Positions 16,660-28,027 of a stretch of 64,000 nt of DNA are shown in pieces. The stretch covers positions 33,813 to 97,812 of the forward strand of contig CALVWR010000007.1 in the NCBI GenBank assembly GCA_944367565.1, read 5' to 3'. Origin of the DNA: an uncultured Clostridia bacterium. Lineage in GTDB: Bacteria; Bacillota; Clostridia; Christensenellales; Borkfalkiaceae. A program made the position numbers and the translations under genes. Position 1 is the stretch's first letter; every line of letters starts with the position of its first letter. The notes beneath the pieces were generated by a model. The model ran no database searches and had not been told where the DNA came from. It saw only the letters and a list, made by a program, of their open reading frames with translations.

Positions 16660-17791
16660 AATAAAACTGATGACCATAGTGGGAACGCGTCCGGAGATCA
16701 TCCGGCTTTCGGAGGTCATCAAGAAATGCGATCGGTACTTCGATCAGATTCTGGTGCATACGGGGCAGAATTACGATTACGAACTCAATCAGGTGTTTTT
16801 TGAGGATTTGGAGCTCAGAGCGCCGGATTACTATCTGAACGTCGTGGGAAAGGATCTCGGCGAAACGATGGGGAACGTGCTCGCGAAATCGTACGCGTTG
16901 ATGGCGGAAAAGAAACCCGACGCCGTTCTGGTGCTGGGGGATACGAATTCCTGTCTTTCCGCAATCTCGGCAAAACGGTTGCATATTCCCATCTTTCACA
17001 TGGAAGCGGGAAACCGTTGTTTCGACGAATGTCTGCCGGAAGAGACGAACCGTCGCATCGTCGATCATATATCCGACGTGAATCTGTGCTATTCGGAACA
17101 CGCGCGGCGGTATCTGAACGCCGAGGGAACGGCAAAGGAACGCACCTATGTGACGGGATCGCCCATGGCAGAGGTGCTTCGGGCGAATTTTAAGAAGATC
17201 GAAAAGAGCAACGTGCTTGCCGAACTCGGATTGGAAAAGAAAAAATATTTTCTTCTTTCGGCGCATCGGGAGGAGAACATCGACACGGAAGAAAATTTCT
17301 TTTCTCTGATGAATGCGGTGAACGCGCTTGCGGAAAAATATCAGATGCCCATCGTGTACTCCACGCATCCGCGCAGTGCGAAATTCATCGAAAAGCGCCA
17401 CTTTACCTTTCATCCGCTGGTGCGCAGCCTGAAGCCCTTCGGCTTCAGCGATTACAATCATTTGCAGATGCACGCGTATTGCTGCGTATCCGACAGCGGC
17501 ACGTTGCCGGAGGAGAGCGCGTTTTATCATTCCGTCGGAAGGGACATTGCCGCGGTATGCATCCGCACGAGTACCGAGCGTCCGGAGGCGCTCGACAAGG
17601 GCACGTTCATCCTTGCCGGCATCACGACGCAACAGGTTTTACAGGCGGTGGACGTGGCGGTCTCCATGTTGGAAAACGGCGACCTTTGCGAAAACGTTCC
17701 CGTCTATACGGAGGACGTGTCGAACAAAGTCGTCAAACTCATACAGAGTTATACCGGCGTTGTCGACAGGATGGTCTGGAGAAAATTCTGA
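16652..17791 (+). CDS. fnlC: UDP-N-acetyl-L-fucosamine synthase (FnlC/CapG/WbjD)
   Basis: The 379-residue member of the UDP-GlcNAc 2-epimerase fold begins MSKIKLMTIVGTRPEIIRLS, and has FHMEAGNRCFDECLPEETNR and LSAHREENID, all hallmark motifs of the family. As the third enzyme of the FnlABC set it inverts C2 to give UDP-L-FucNAc, the donor expected for the WbuB-like transferase at 4021. It is followed by a 51-nt gap with no clear signal before the licD-like gene. Confidence 0.92.
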   Translation: MSKIKLMTIVGTRPEIIRLSEVIKKCDRYFDQILVHTGQNYDYELNQVFFEDLELRAPDYYLNVVGKDLGETMGNVLAKSYALMAEKKPDAVLVLGDTNSCLSAISAKRLHIPIFHMEAGNRCFDECLPEETNRRIVDHISDVNLCYSEHARRYLNAEGTAKERTYVTGSPMAEVLRANFKKIEKSNVLAELGLEKKKYFLLSAHREENIDTEENFFSLMNAVNALAEKYQMPIVYSTHPRSAKFIEKRHFTFHPLVRSLKPFGFSDYNHLQMHAYCCVSDSGTLPEESAFYHSVGRDIAAVCIRTSTERPEALDKGTFILAGITTQQVLQAVDVAVSMLENGDLCENVPVYTEDVSNKVVKLIQSYTGVVDRMVWRKF

Positions 17792-17842
17792 AAAGGTTCC
17801 CGGGCGTCGGGCTTTTCGGGAAGCGAATTACGGGAGAAAAAC

Positions 17843-18655
17843 ATGAATGAATTGCAGTCGGTTTCCATGGACTTGCTGAAGGAGTTCGTGCGGCTTTGCG
17901 AGGCGTTGCATCTGAGATATTTTGCCGTCGGGGGAACGTGTCTCGGTGCCGTACGTCACGGCGGATTTATTCCGTGGGACGACGATATCGACGTCGGAAT
18001 GCCGCGGCGCGATTATGAGATTTTCATCAAGGAAGCGCCGGCGATATGTAAGGAATATTATTACATTCAGAATTTCAAAAGAGAAGAAGAACCCGATCTG
18101 ATCTATATCTTCACGAAAATGAGAGACAGCCGTACGGCGTTTATCGAGAAGGGATGTCGGGACAAGTCGTTCAATCAGGGGATCTTCCTCGATATTTTTC
18201 CGCTCGACGGAGAAAACCGGGATCCCGGATTCTGGTTCAGGAGTAAGTTTCTCGGATATAAAATCGCGGGCGATACGCTGAAAAACGGGCGGCCGATTCA
18301 TAAACTCATCCGCCTTTTCTTGAAATTTTATCCGATTTCCCTGGAAAAGGCGCGCAGAAAGCTGGATAAGATGTTTTCAAAATACGATTATGAAACGTCG
18401 GAAAAGGTGGCGAATTACTGCGGCGCGTGGGCGAAGAAAGAGGTCATGAAACGGGAATGGATCGAGCCGGTAAAAACGCTTGCGTTTGAGGATATTACGG
18501 TGAATGTTCCGGGCAATTACGACGCGTATCTGAAGCGGATGTACGGAAATTATATGCAGTTGCCGCCGGAAGAGAAAAGACAATCCCACCACGATTGCGA
18601 GATCGTGGATGCCGAAAAATCGTTTACGGAATATAAAAAGGAGAAACAGCAATGA
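17843..18655 (+). CDS. LicD-family phosphotransferase
   Basis: The 270-residue LicD protein shows the nucleotidyltransferase-fold motif AVRHGGFIPWDDDIDVGMPR at about residues 36-55, which holds the metal-binding aspartates, and GIFLDIFPLDG further on. LicD enzymes move phosphocholine or a polyol phosphate from a CDP carrier to a sugar. The two genes just downstream look like a CDP-polyol supply pair, so polyol phosphate is the likelier group here. It starts 51 nt after fnlC with GGGAGAAAAAC before the ATG and overlaps the next gene by 4 nt. Confidence 0.85.
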   Translation: MNELQSVSMDLLKEFVRLCEALHLRYFAVGGTCLGAVRHGGFIPWDDDIDVGMPRRDYEIFIKEAPAICKEYYYIQNFKREEEPDLIYIFTKMRDSRTAFIEKGCRDKSFNQGIFLDIFPLDGENRDPGFWFRSKFLGYKIAGDTLKNGRPIHKLIRLFLKFYPISLEKARRKLDKMFSKYDYETSEKVANYCGAWAKKEVMKREWIEPVKTLAFEDITVNVPGNYDAYLKRMYGNYMQLPPEEKRQSHHDCEIVDAEKSFTEYKKEKQQ

Positions 18656-19337
18656 AATATTCCTGTGTACTGCTTGCCGGCGGGAACGGCAAAAGGATGC
18701 AGAACACCACGCCGAAGCAGTATCTGCTGCTGGCGGGAAAACCCATCATCATGCACAATCTGGAACGGGTAGACGCCGTGGACGACATCGACGAAGTGAT
18801 CATCGTCTGCGAACGCGGATATATTCCGTATATCAAGGATCTGCTCGTCAGTTACAATCTGAAAAACAGGTATGTTTTTGCCGAAGCGGGAGAATCGAGA
18901 CAGCAATCGGTGTATAACGGGCTGAAGGAAGTGAGCAATGCGTCGGTGCTGATTCACGAGGCGGCGCGACCGTTTGTGACGAAAGAGGATTTTCAGAGGA
19001 TCATCGAGGAAGAAGAACCGAATGTAAGTTATTCCTATCCCATTCCGTTCACGGTGCTGAAGGGAAAAGATTATGTGGAGGAGATCCTGAACCGGACGGA
19101 GCTGGTCAACATTCAGCTGCCGCAGAAATTCGATACGGCGCTCATCAGAGAAGCGCACAGGAAAGCGGCGGAAGAAAATCTGCATTTCACGGAAGACGCG
19201 GGATTGCTGAAACAGATGTGTCCGGATGCCAGAATCAGGCTTATAAAAGGATCGGCAAACAATATCAAGATCACCGAACCGATCGATCTGCTGGTTGGCG
19301 AAATCATCTATCGCGAATACATTGCGGGGAGAAAATA

Positions 19338-19338
<1 letters not shown>
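18652..19338 (+). CDS. Sugar/polyol-phosphate cytidylyltransferase (IspD/TarI family)
   Basis: The 228-residue enzyme has LLAGGNGKRMQ, PKQYLLLAGKPI and LIHEAARPFVT, the nucleotide- and substrate-binding motifs of IspD/TarI. Placed between a LicD protein and an SDR reductase, it is more likely a ribitol-5-phosphate (or other polyol-phosphate) cytidylyltransferase of the TarI/Bcs1 type than the housekeeping IspD of isoprenoid synthesis. The start overlaps the licD-like stop by 4 nt, and it shares one base with the next start. Confidence 0.8.
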
Positions 19339-22914
<3,576 letters not shown>

Positions 22915-23010
22915 AATTATGCCGGGTTTCGGGAGAAGTGCGGATAGAGTCCGCGATCGGCAGACCCGAAACGGTTTCATAAAGCCGCCGGAACAACAGC
23001 GTGCAACGAA

Positions 23011-23051
23011 AAAGAGTGCGGGATCGCGATTTGCGATCCCGCACTCTTTTT
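23011..23051. terminator. Strong bidirectional terminator between GH2 and araC
   Basis: A perfect 17-bp stem (23011-23027 with 23033-23049) closes a 5-nt loop, with an A run before and a T run after. It can end transcription from both converging genes. Confidence 0.9.
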
Positions 23052-23083
23052 ACGCAAAGAAGGGTTTTCCTTGCAGGAAAAAA

Positions 23084-23917
23084 TCATTGCAGCTGGATGC
23101 GAAAATCTTCCGCGACAAATTTGATGTTGTCGGAATCGGTCCAGAATGCAAATCCCTGTTCTTCAAACGTTTCGCGGTATTTTTTCGGCGTGATGCCGAA
23201 TTTTTCCTTGAATGCGGATTCAAATCTTCTCAAGGAACTGTATCCCGCCTGCTGTGCGATGGAACCGATGGGATAGTTGGTCACTTTCAGCAGGTTTTTC
23301 GCGCTTTCCAGATGCTTTGCGATGAGAAGCTGTTTAAAACTTTGTCCTACCGCCTGTTTCAGATACAGGTTGAGCTGATGCAACGATATGCCCGTCTTTG
23401 CGGCGATCTGCTGTCCTAAAAGCTCGCTGTTGTAGTGGCTGTCCAGGAGCGACAATGCTTTTGCAACATAGATATTGTGCTTTTTCCCCAAAATGGTGAG
23501 TTTGCGGCTTTTGCAGATCTCGATGATGAGCTTTTTCAGACAGATTTCCAGATCGATGTCGAAATATTCGTCTTTTTTATTATGGTAATTGTTGTAAAGT
23601 AAAAGCAATGTCTGCGAAAGGATAGAATATACGTCGGAATCGTCCGCGAAAATCAGGATGTCGTTGAGGGAATTGCAAAGGTTTCCGATGGGTTCGCAGT
23701 TTTTTGCAAAGGAACTCGAAAAAAGAAACTGTTTCGGCAATACGCTTTTCAGGTTTGTATCCAGTTCGAGTATCAGCATATGCACCTTGTCGTTTACAAA
23801 CTGCAGATGGGGAACGTGAGAATCGATGAGAACAAACTGCCCGGAAGAGACCGTTACGCGTTTCGCCGTCCCGGGATTCGTTTCCGCACCGGTCGCGCCT
23901 GCCGCCTTGCGGTACAG
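23084..23917 (-). pseudogene. AraC-family regulator, 5'-truncated
   Basis: The C-terminal two-HTH DNA-binding domain is intact (ISLHQLNLYLKQAVGQSFKQ and GYSSLRRFESAFKEKFGITP). In the same frame, upstream of the first usable start (GTG 23785), the sequence still codes for the end of the N-terminal cupin (SSGQFVLIDSHVPHLQFVND). That stretch has no ATG, GTG or TTG and runs into a TGA at 23927-23929. The gene has therefore lost its 5' end, where it abuts the remains of an alpha-galactosidase in the opposite direction. A shortened 233-residue protein from GTG 23785 might still be made. Confidence 0.65.
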
Positions 23918-24154
23918 TTTTTCGTTTCAAAAGACAAACACAAGGCACTTTTGACCATTTTGCAGCTGAACGGCAATTATAACCGTCTTTGGGAGATCGT
24001 GAAATTAAACGGTTTGCTGCCCGATCGGAAATACCGTTGTCTGCAGACAAAAAAAGTATATTACGGAAAGACGCTGATGAACCTCGGCATTTTCATCAAC
24101 GATCTGCGGGGCAACGGCGCCTGCCGACAGTATGAATTCGAACAGCTCGACTGA
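23918..24154 (+). pseudogene. GH36 alpha-galactosidase, C-terminal remnant
   Basis: About 78 codons ending at TGA 24152-24154 match the tail of GH36 alpha-galactosidases: FFVSKDKHKALLTILQLNG, then KLNGLLPDRKYRC, then VYYGKTLMNLGIFINDLRGN. The usual pattern there is LxGLDPDxxYR, a short gap, YxGxxLMNxGLxxPxLRGD. There is no start codon in a suitable place, and more than 400 residues of a normal enzyme are missing. A terminator follows at 24198. With the truncated araC facing away from it, this looks like a divergent araC/alpha-galactosidase pair whose shared 5' region was deleted. Confidence 0.65.
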
Positions 24155-24197
24155 AGAAAACGACGCTTCACAGCGAGAGCGCTTTCCGATAAGGATT

Positions 24198-24241
24198 CCG
24201 ATCTCCCCGTACGCGCGCGGCGTACGGGGGGATCGGTTTTT
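24198..24241 (+). terminator. Terminator after the GH36 remnant
   Basis: CCGATC-TCCCCGTACG pairs with CGTACGGGG-GGATCGG around a GC-rich tip and is followed by TTTTTA. The T run is on the plus strand only, which supports a former plus-strand gene ending just before it. Confidence 0.75.
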
Positions 24242-24296
24242 ACGGGCGCGCACCGTGCGGGAAAAACCGCCTTATTTTTGAATTTTTGTTTTTCTC

Positions 24297-24325
24297 TTGA
24301 CAGAGCGGCTGTTTTGCGCGATAAT
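24297..24325 (+). promoter_or_regulatory. Promoter TTGACA-17-GATAAT of the lacI-type gene
   Basis: TTGACA (24297-24302) and GATAAT (24320-24325) are 17 bp apart. Only six bases separate the -10 box from ATG 24332, so transcription would start at or next to the A of the ATG. Confidence 0.75.
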
Positions 24326-24331
24326 AAAGTT

Positions 24332-25330
24332 ATGAATAAAGTAAAAATGAGTGACATTGCCAAAGCAATGAACATCAGCACCGTCACGGTGAGCAAGGCG
24401 CTTGCGGACAAAGACGGCGTCAGCGAAAAACTCCGCGCTGAAATCAAGGAAAAAGCGAAAGAGTTGGGCTATGTTTATAACAGACTGCCTCTTCTGATGA
24501 GAGAGGGGATTACCTATAACATCGGAATTCTGATTTCCGAAAGATTTCTCGGCGCATATTCTTTTTATTGGGAATTTTACCATAAATTGCAGTTGCTTTT
24601 GCAGAAAACGCAATATTCGGGACTGCTTGAGATCGTGACGGCGGATCGGGAGAAGGAATGTGCCATGCCGGAATTTATCGACGGCAACAAGGTGGACGGA
24701 TTGATCGTCCTCGGGCAGTTCTCCCTGCCGTATCTTGAGGAGATCGTAAAGAAGAACAAACCGTATGTGTTTCTGGATTTTGCGCTGGATGTCGGCGGTA
24801 AAAATTCCGATTGCGTGATCAGCAATAATTTTTACGGCAGTTATACCGTCACGAATTACCTGATCGGGAAAGGACACAGGGAGATCGTTTTTGTCGGCTC
24901 GCTGGAAACGACGAGTATTTTAGACCGGTATCTGGGGTATCTCCGCTCCATGATGGAACATAAACTCGCGTATTATCCGCCGGTCGCGGATCGGGATGCC
25001 GAAGGGAAATATATCGGCATACAGCTTCCGGAACGGAAAGCGACGGCGTATGTGTGCAACAACGACCGTGTTGCCAGTATGCTGATCAGAACCCTCACGG
25101 AAAAAGGATTCCGCGTGCCGGAGGACGTTTCCGTGACGGGCTTTGATAATTCCGAAGAACTTGTGGACGGCATCGGCATCACCACCATGGCGGTGGACGT
25201 GGAGAAGATGTGCGAAGTCGCGGTGGAGCTGATCCTCAAAAAAATCACCACCGGTGCCGAAGTCGAACGCGGCAGAAATCTTGTCGAATGTAAGTTGGTG
25301 CAGAAACAATCCGTTGCCGTAAGAGCATAA
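24332..25330 (+). CDS. LacI-family transcriptional regulator
   Basis: 332 residues. The N-terminal helix-turn-helix KMSDIAKAMNISTVTVSKAL is followed by the hinge helix, then a periplasmic-binding-like sensor with GLIVLGQFS, LIGKGHREIVFVG and the C-terminal VSVTGFDNSEE. It probably represses the mannan genes that begin 170 nt downstream: a 30-bp palindrome lies just past their promoter. ATG 24332 has no ribosome site and sits 6 nt behind the -10 box, which suggests a leaderless mRNA; ATG 24347 is a less likely start since it cuts into the first helix. Confidence 0.9.
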   Translation: MNKVKMSDIAKAMNISTVTVSKALADKDGVSEKLRAEIKEKAKELGYVYNRLPLLMREGITYNIGILISERFLGAYSFYWEFYHKLQLLLQKTQYSGLLEIVTADREKECAMPEFIDGNKVDGLIVLGQFSLPYLEEIVKKNKPYVFLDFALDVGGKNSDCVISNNFYGSYTVTNYLIGKGHREIVFVGSLETTSILDRYLGYLRSMMEHKLAYYPPVADRDAEGKYIGIQLPERKATAYVCNNDRVASMLIRTLTEKGFRVPEDVSVTGFDNSEELVDGIGITTMAVDVEKMCEVAVELILKKITTGAEVERGRNLVECKLVQKQSVAVRA

Positions 25331-25332
25331 CC

Positions 25333-25368
25333 AAAACGGCGGAGATCGCAAATCTCCGCCGTTTTTTT
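25333..25368 (+). terminator. Terminator after the lacI-type gene
   Basis: AAAACGGCGGAGAT pairs with ATCTCCGCCGTTTT around CGCA and ends in seven T. It isolates the regulator from the mannan operon. Confidence 0.9.
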
Positions 25369-25420
25369 ATTCCAAAAAGAAATTTTATGACAAAAAAAGT
25401 AAAAAATTTTCAAAAAGCCA

Positions 25421-25449
25421 TTGACAAAGCCCCTCTTCTGTCGTATACT
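25421..25449 (+). promoter_or_regulatory. Promoter TTGACA-17-TATACT of the mannan operon
   Basis: TTGACA at 25421-25426 and TATACT at 25444-25449 are 17 bp apart. Ribosome site AAGGAGG at 25488-25494 precedes ATG 25503. Confidence 0.8.
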
Positions 25450-25458
25450 ATATGTAGA

Positions 25459-25488
25459 TTTATTTACTTAATGCATTAGGTAAATAAA
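25459..25488. promoter_or_regulatory. 30-bp palindromic operator candidate
   Basis: The left half TTTATTTACTTAATG is mirrored by the right half with one mismatch pair (T against G). It begins 10 bp after the -10 box, that is, right over the transcription start, where a bound repressor would block initiation. The adjacent LacI-type protein is the obvious candidate binder. The centre is TGCA and not the CG step common in LacI operators. Confidence 0.65.
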
Positions 25489-25502
25489 AGGAGGTCTGTG
25501 AG

Positions 25503-28004
25503 ATGATAAAGGATAAGGCGAGAAAATGGCTCGCGATCGCGCTGCTGGCGATCGCAACGGCGGCGTGTTTTGCCGCGTGTGCATCCTCGGTAAAAGTTGA
25601 ATCGGTAACGGTTACCGGAGCGCAGCAGGTGGTGGCGGGGAAGACGTCGCAATATACGGCTTCCGTATTGCCTGCGGAAGCGGAAAACAAAGCGGTCACA
25701 TGGAGCGTGACGAACGGCACGGGGAGTGCGACGATCGACGGAAACGGATTGCTTACGGCGCAGACGGCGGGAAGTGTTACGGTTGTCGCCGCGGCAAAGG
25801 ACGGAAGCGAAAAGACGGGATCATTGGATGTGACGATCGTCGCCGCCGGTACGATCACGGTGACGGGGGAAAGCGAAGTTCCCGCGGGGGAAGAAGCGAC
25901 GTATCAGGCAAGTTATACCGGCAACGCAAATGCGGAATTTACCTGGAGCGTTACGCCGGGAACGGGCAGCGCCGAGATCGATCAGAACGGTGTTCTGACG
26001 GCGGGGACGGCCGGTACGGTGGAAGTCGTTGCGACGACGGACGGACAGTCCGGATCGATGAGCGTGACGATCACGGAAAACGATAAGGCATTGGGATTGC
26101 CGCGGCCGCAGGGCGGAACGTTGCAGATGATTGCAACGGCGGCAAATACGATTTTTATTCCGAACGTCTGGAGAGGAACGGACGACGTGACCATTACCGA
26201 AGCGCGCAACGTAGTGGATATCGGGTTCACGCCGGATACGCCCACGGCGACGGCGAGCGCGTTTTTGGACGTGCCGAACGACATCGATATTTCGAAAACG
26301 GAATATTTCGGGATCAAATTCAAGGGAAACATCGCGGGTGAAGATTCCTTAAAGCCGATGATCGACATTCAGGTGAAGGATATGTATTCGGGGTATCCTC
26401 TGTTTTTGGATCAGGTAACGAACATCGATCTTTCCGCGGGGAACGAGTACGGCGGTGCGCCGCACGCGGCGAGCGACACGGTCTGGGTGGCATTTAAAAT
26501 CGATAATCGCTACAGGCTGACGGCGGATCGGAAGATCGTGATCGAGCTCATTCCGAACACGATCGCGGACAAATCCGGCACGCTGACGGTCATCGACGTA
26601 TGTTTTTTCGGCAACAAGGCTGCGGAAACGACGGAAACGCTGGTTTCGGCGTTCAAGGCGCCGCACTGGGAAGCGAACGACAACGTGACGTCGCGCAATG
26701 TCGTGGCGACGGGCAGCGGAGAAGGACTTGAAGCCGCGCATACGGAACTGACGTTCAATCAGGCGGCGGCGACGGCATGGACGGCATCGCCCGCGTGGAT
26801 TTACAATAATATTTCGCGTTATACGACGGTGACGATGCGTTTTGCCGTCAGTAATATCAACGCAAGTGCGAGCGACAAAGTAAGTTTTCAGCTTTTCTAC
26901 GGCGATAATCAGACGCTGACGGGCGTTGCCGATGCGGAAGATACGGGAATCAGCATCCGCGGCGCGGCGATCACCGTTACGGATACCGCGATGCATGAAG
27001 TGACGTTTGAAATTCCCGAAATGACGGAACAGAGCCATTTCATGAACCGCGCATTCAACATCAAGATGCCCACGGTCGCCGCGTCCTCGGGCAAAGGCGT
27101 GCTGGATATTTATGCGTTCGAACTGAGCGGCGACAGGGATCCGATAGGCGCTGCCGTATCCAACTTGGCAGGGGAAGACGTGGCGTTTACGGCGAATATG
27201 CGCAACTCGTGGTCGGAAGGCGGAACGATCGAGAACATTACGGAAGGAAATGTTTTCAAAGGCTGGAAACTGACGGCTGCCGGCGGTGCGGATCTGAAGA
27301 TCCAGTGGAACAACCGTCTGCCGGACGGGACGACGTTCAATGCGTTTAAGTTTACGATCACCGGACCTGCGGGGATCACCGCGAACGTACAGAGCGGCTG
27401 GAGTTCCGGCTGGACCACCGATCCGAACAAGAGCTTTACGCTTACGGGCGAACGGCAGGAGATTGAAATTTACAAAGCCGGAACGCTGGGAACGGGCTAT
27501 TCGTTCGAGATCACGTTCAGCGGTGCGGCGGCGGACGCCGTAATCGAAATGACCGACGTACGGGTCGGCGTGGTGTATGCCGAGGAAGAAGCGTTGAAAG
27601 AAGGCGACATTGCGGCGAATTACATCACGGCGGCAGGCGCGGCGGACAGCATGAGCTTTGCCGTGGAGAACGGCGTTGCACAGATCACGGTTGCCGACGC
27701 GGCGGAGAAGAATCAGATCGTCGCATTCTTTGCGAACGGCGATCTGCAGTATAAAAACACCTTGAAGTTCACGGTGAGCGGTGCGGAAAACGCCACGATC
27801 GAAGTGTATGTGGCATACGGTTTGCAGTTCAACAGAGGGGAAGAAGCAATTGTAACGCTCACGGGCGGCGAACAGACCGTTTCGATCGATATAGTAGACA
27901 GAGACGCGCTGAAAACGGATAAACTGAGCATCCAGATTGTATTCGAGACGGAAGGCGAATATACGGTTTCGTCGATAGCCTTTACCGCTACGGAAGGCAA
28001 TTAA
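25503..28004 (+). CDS. Surface lipoprotein with two Ig-like (Big2) domains
   Basis: The 833-residue protein has a lipoprotein signal peptide (RKWLAIALLAIATAACFAAC, with a lipobox cysteine near 22-26), so it is anchored outside the membrane. Residues about 30-115 and 118-195 form two Big2-like repeats (VTWSVTNGTGSATIDGNGLL and FTWSVTPGTGSAEIDQNGVL). The remaining 630 residues look like two or three beta-sandwich modules of the carbohydrate-binding kind (for example ISKTEYFGIKFKGN and YNNISRYTTVTMRFAVS). No catalytic domain is recognised. It probably captures mannan at the cell surface for the GH5 enzyme downstream. Confidence 0.75.
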   Translation: MIKDKARKWLAIALLAIATAACFAACASSVKVESVTVTGAQQVVAGKTSQYTASVLPAEAENKAVTWSVTNGTGSATIDGNGLLTAQTAGSVTVVAAAKDGSEKTGSLDVTIVAAGTITVTGESEVPAGEEATYQASYTGNANAEFTWSVTPGTGSAEIDQNGVLTAGTAGTVEVVATTDGQSGSMSVTITENDKALGLPRPQGGTLQMIATAANTIFIPNVWRGTDDVTITEARNVVDIGFTPDTPTATASAFLDVPNDIDISKTEYFGIKFKGNIAGEDSLKPMIDIQVKDMYSGYPLFLDQVTNIDLSAGNEYGGAPHAASDTVWVAFKIDNRYRLTADRKIVIELIPNTIADKSGTLTVIDVCFFGNKAAETTETLVSAFKAPHWEANDNVTSRNVVATGSGEGLEAAHTELTFNQAAATAWTASPAWIYNNISRYTTVTMRFAVSNINASASDKVSFQLFYGDNQTLTGVADAEDTGISIRGAAITVTDTAMHEVTFEIPEMTEQSHFMNRAFNIKMPTVAASSGKGVLDIYAFELSGDRDPIGAAVSNLAGEDVAFTANMRNSWSEGGTIENITEGNVFKGWKLTAAGGADLKIQWNNRLPDGTTFNAFKFTITGPAGITANVQSGWSSGWTTDPNKSFTLTGERQEIEIYKAGTLGTGYSFEITFSGAAADAVIEMTDVRVGVVYAEEEALKEGDIAANYITAAGAADSMSFAVENGVAQITVADAAEKNQIVAFFANGDLQYKNTLKFTVSGAENATIEVYVAYGLQFNRGEEAIVTLTGGEQTVSIDIVDRDALKTDKLSIQIVFETEGEYTVSSIAFTATEGN

Positions 28005-28027
28005 ACGGATCGGAGGGCATAAACGAA

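Noticed and set aside
23927..23929. A second selenocysteine UGA, in the AraC frame
   Set aside because: It is not at a catalytic cysteine, a TAA follows further upstream in the same frame, and the facing GH36 fragment explains the break as a deletion.
23780..24154. A complete 124-residue plus-strand gene starting at 23780
   Set aside because: Its first 45 codons run antisense to clear AraC cupin coding sequence; only the GH36-like tail from about 23918 is credible.
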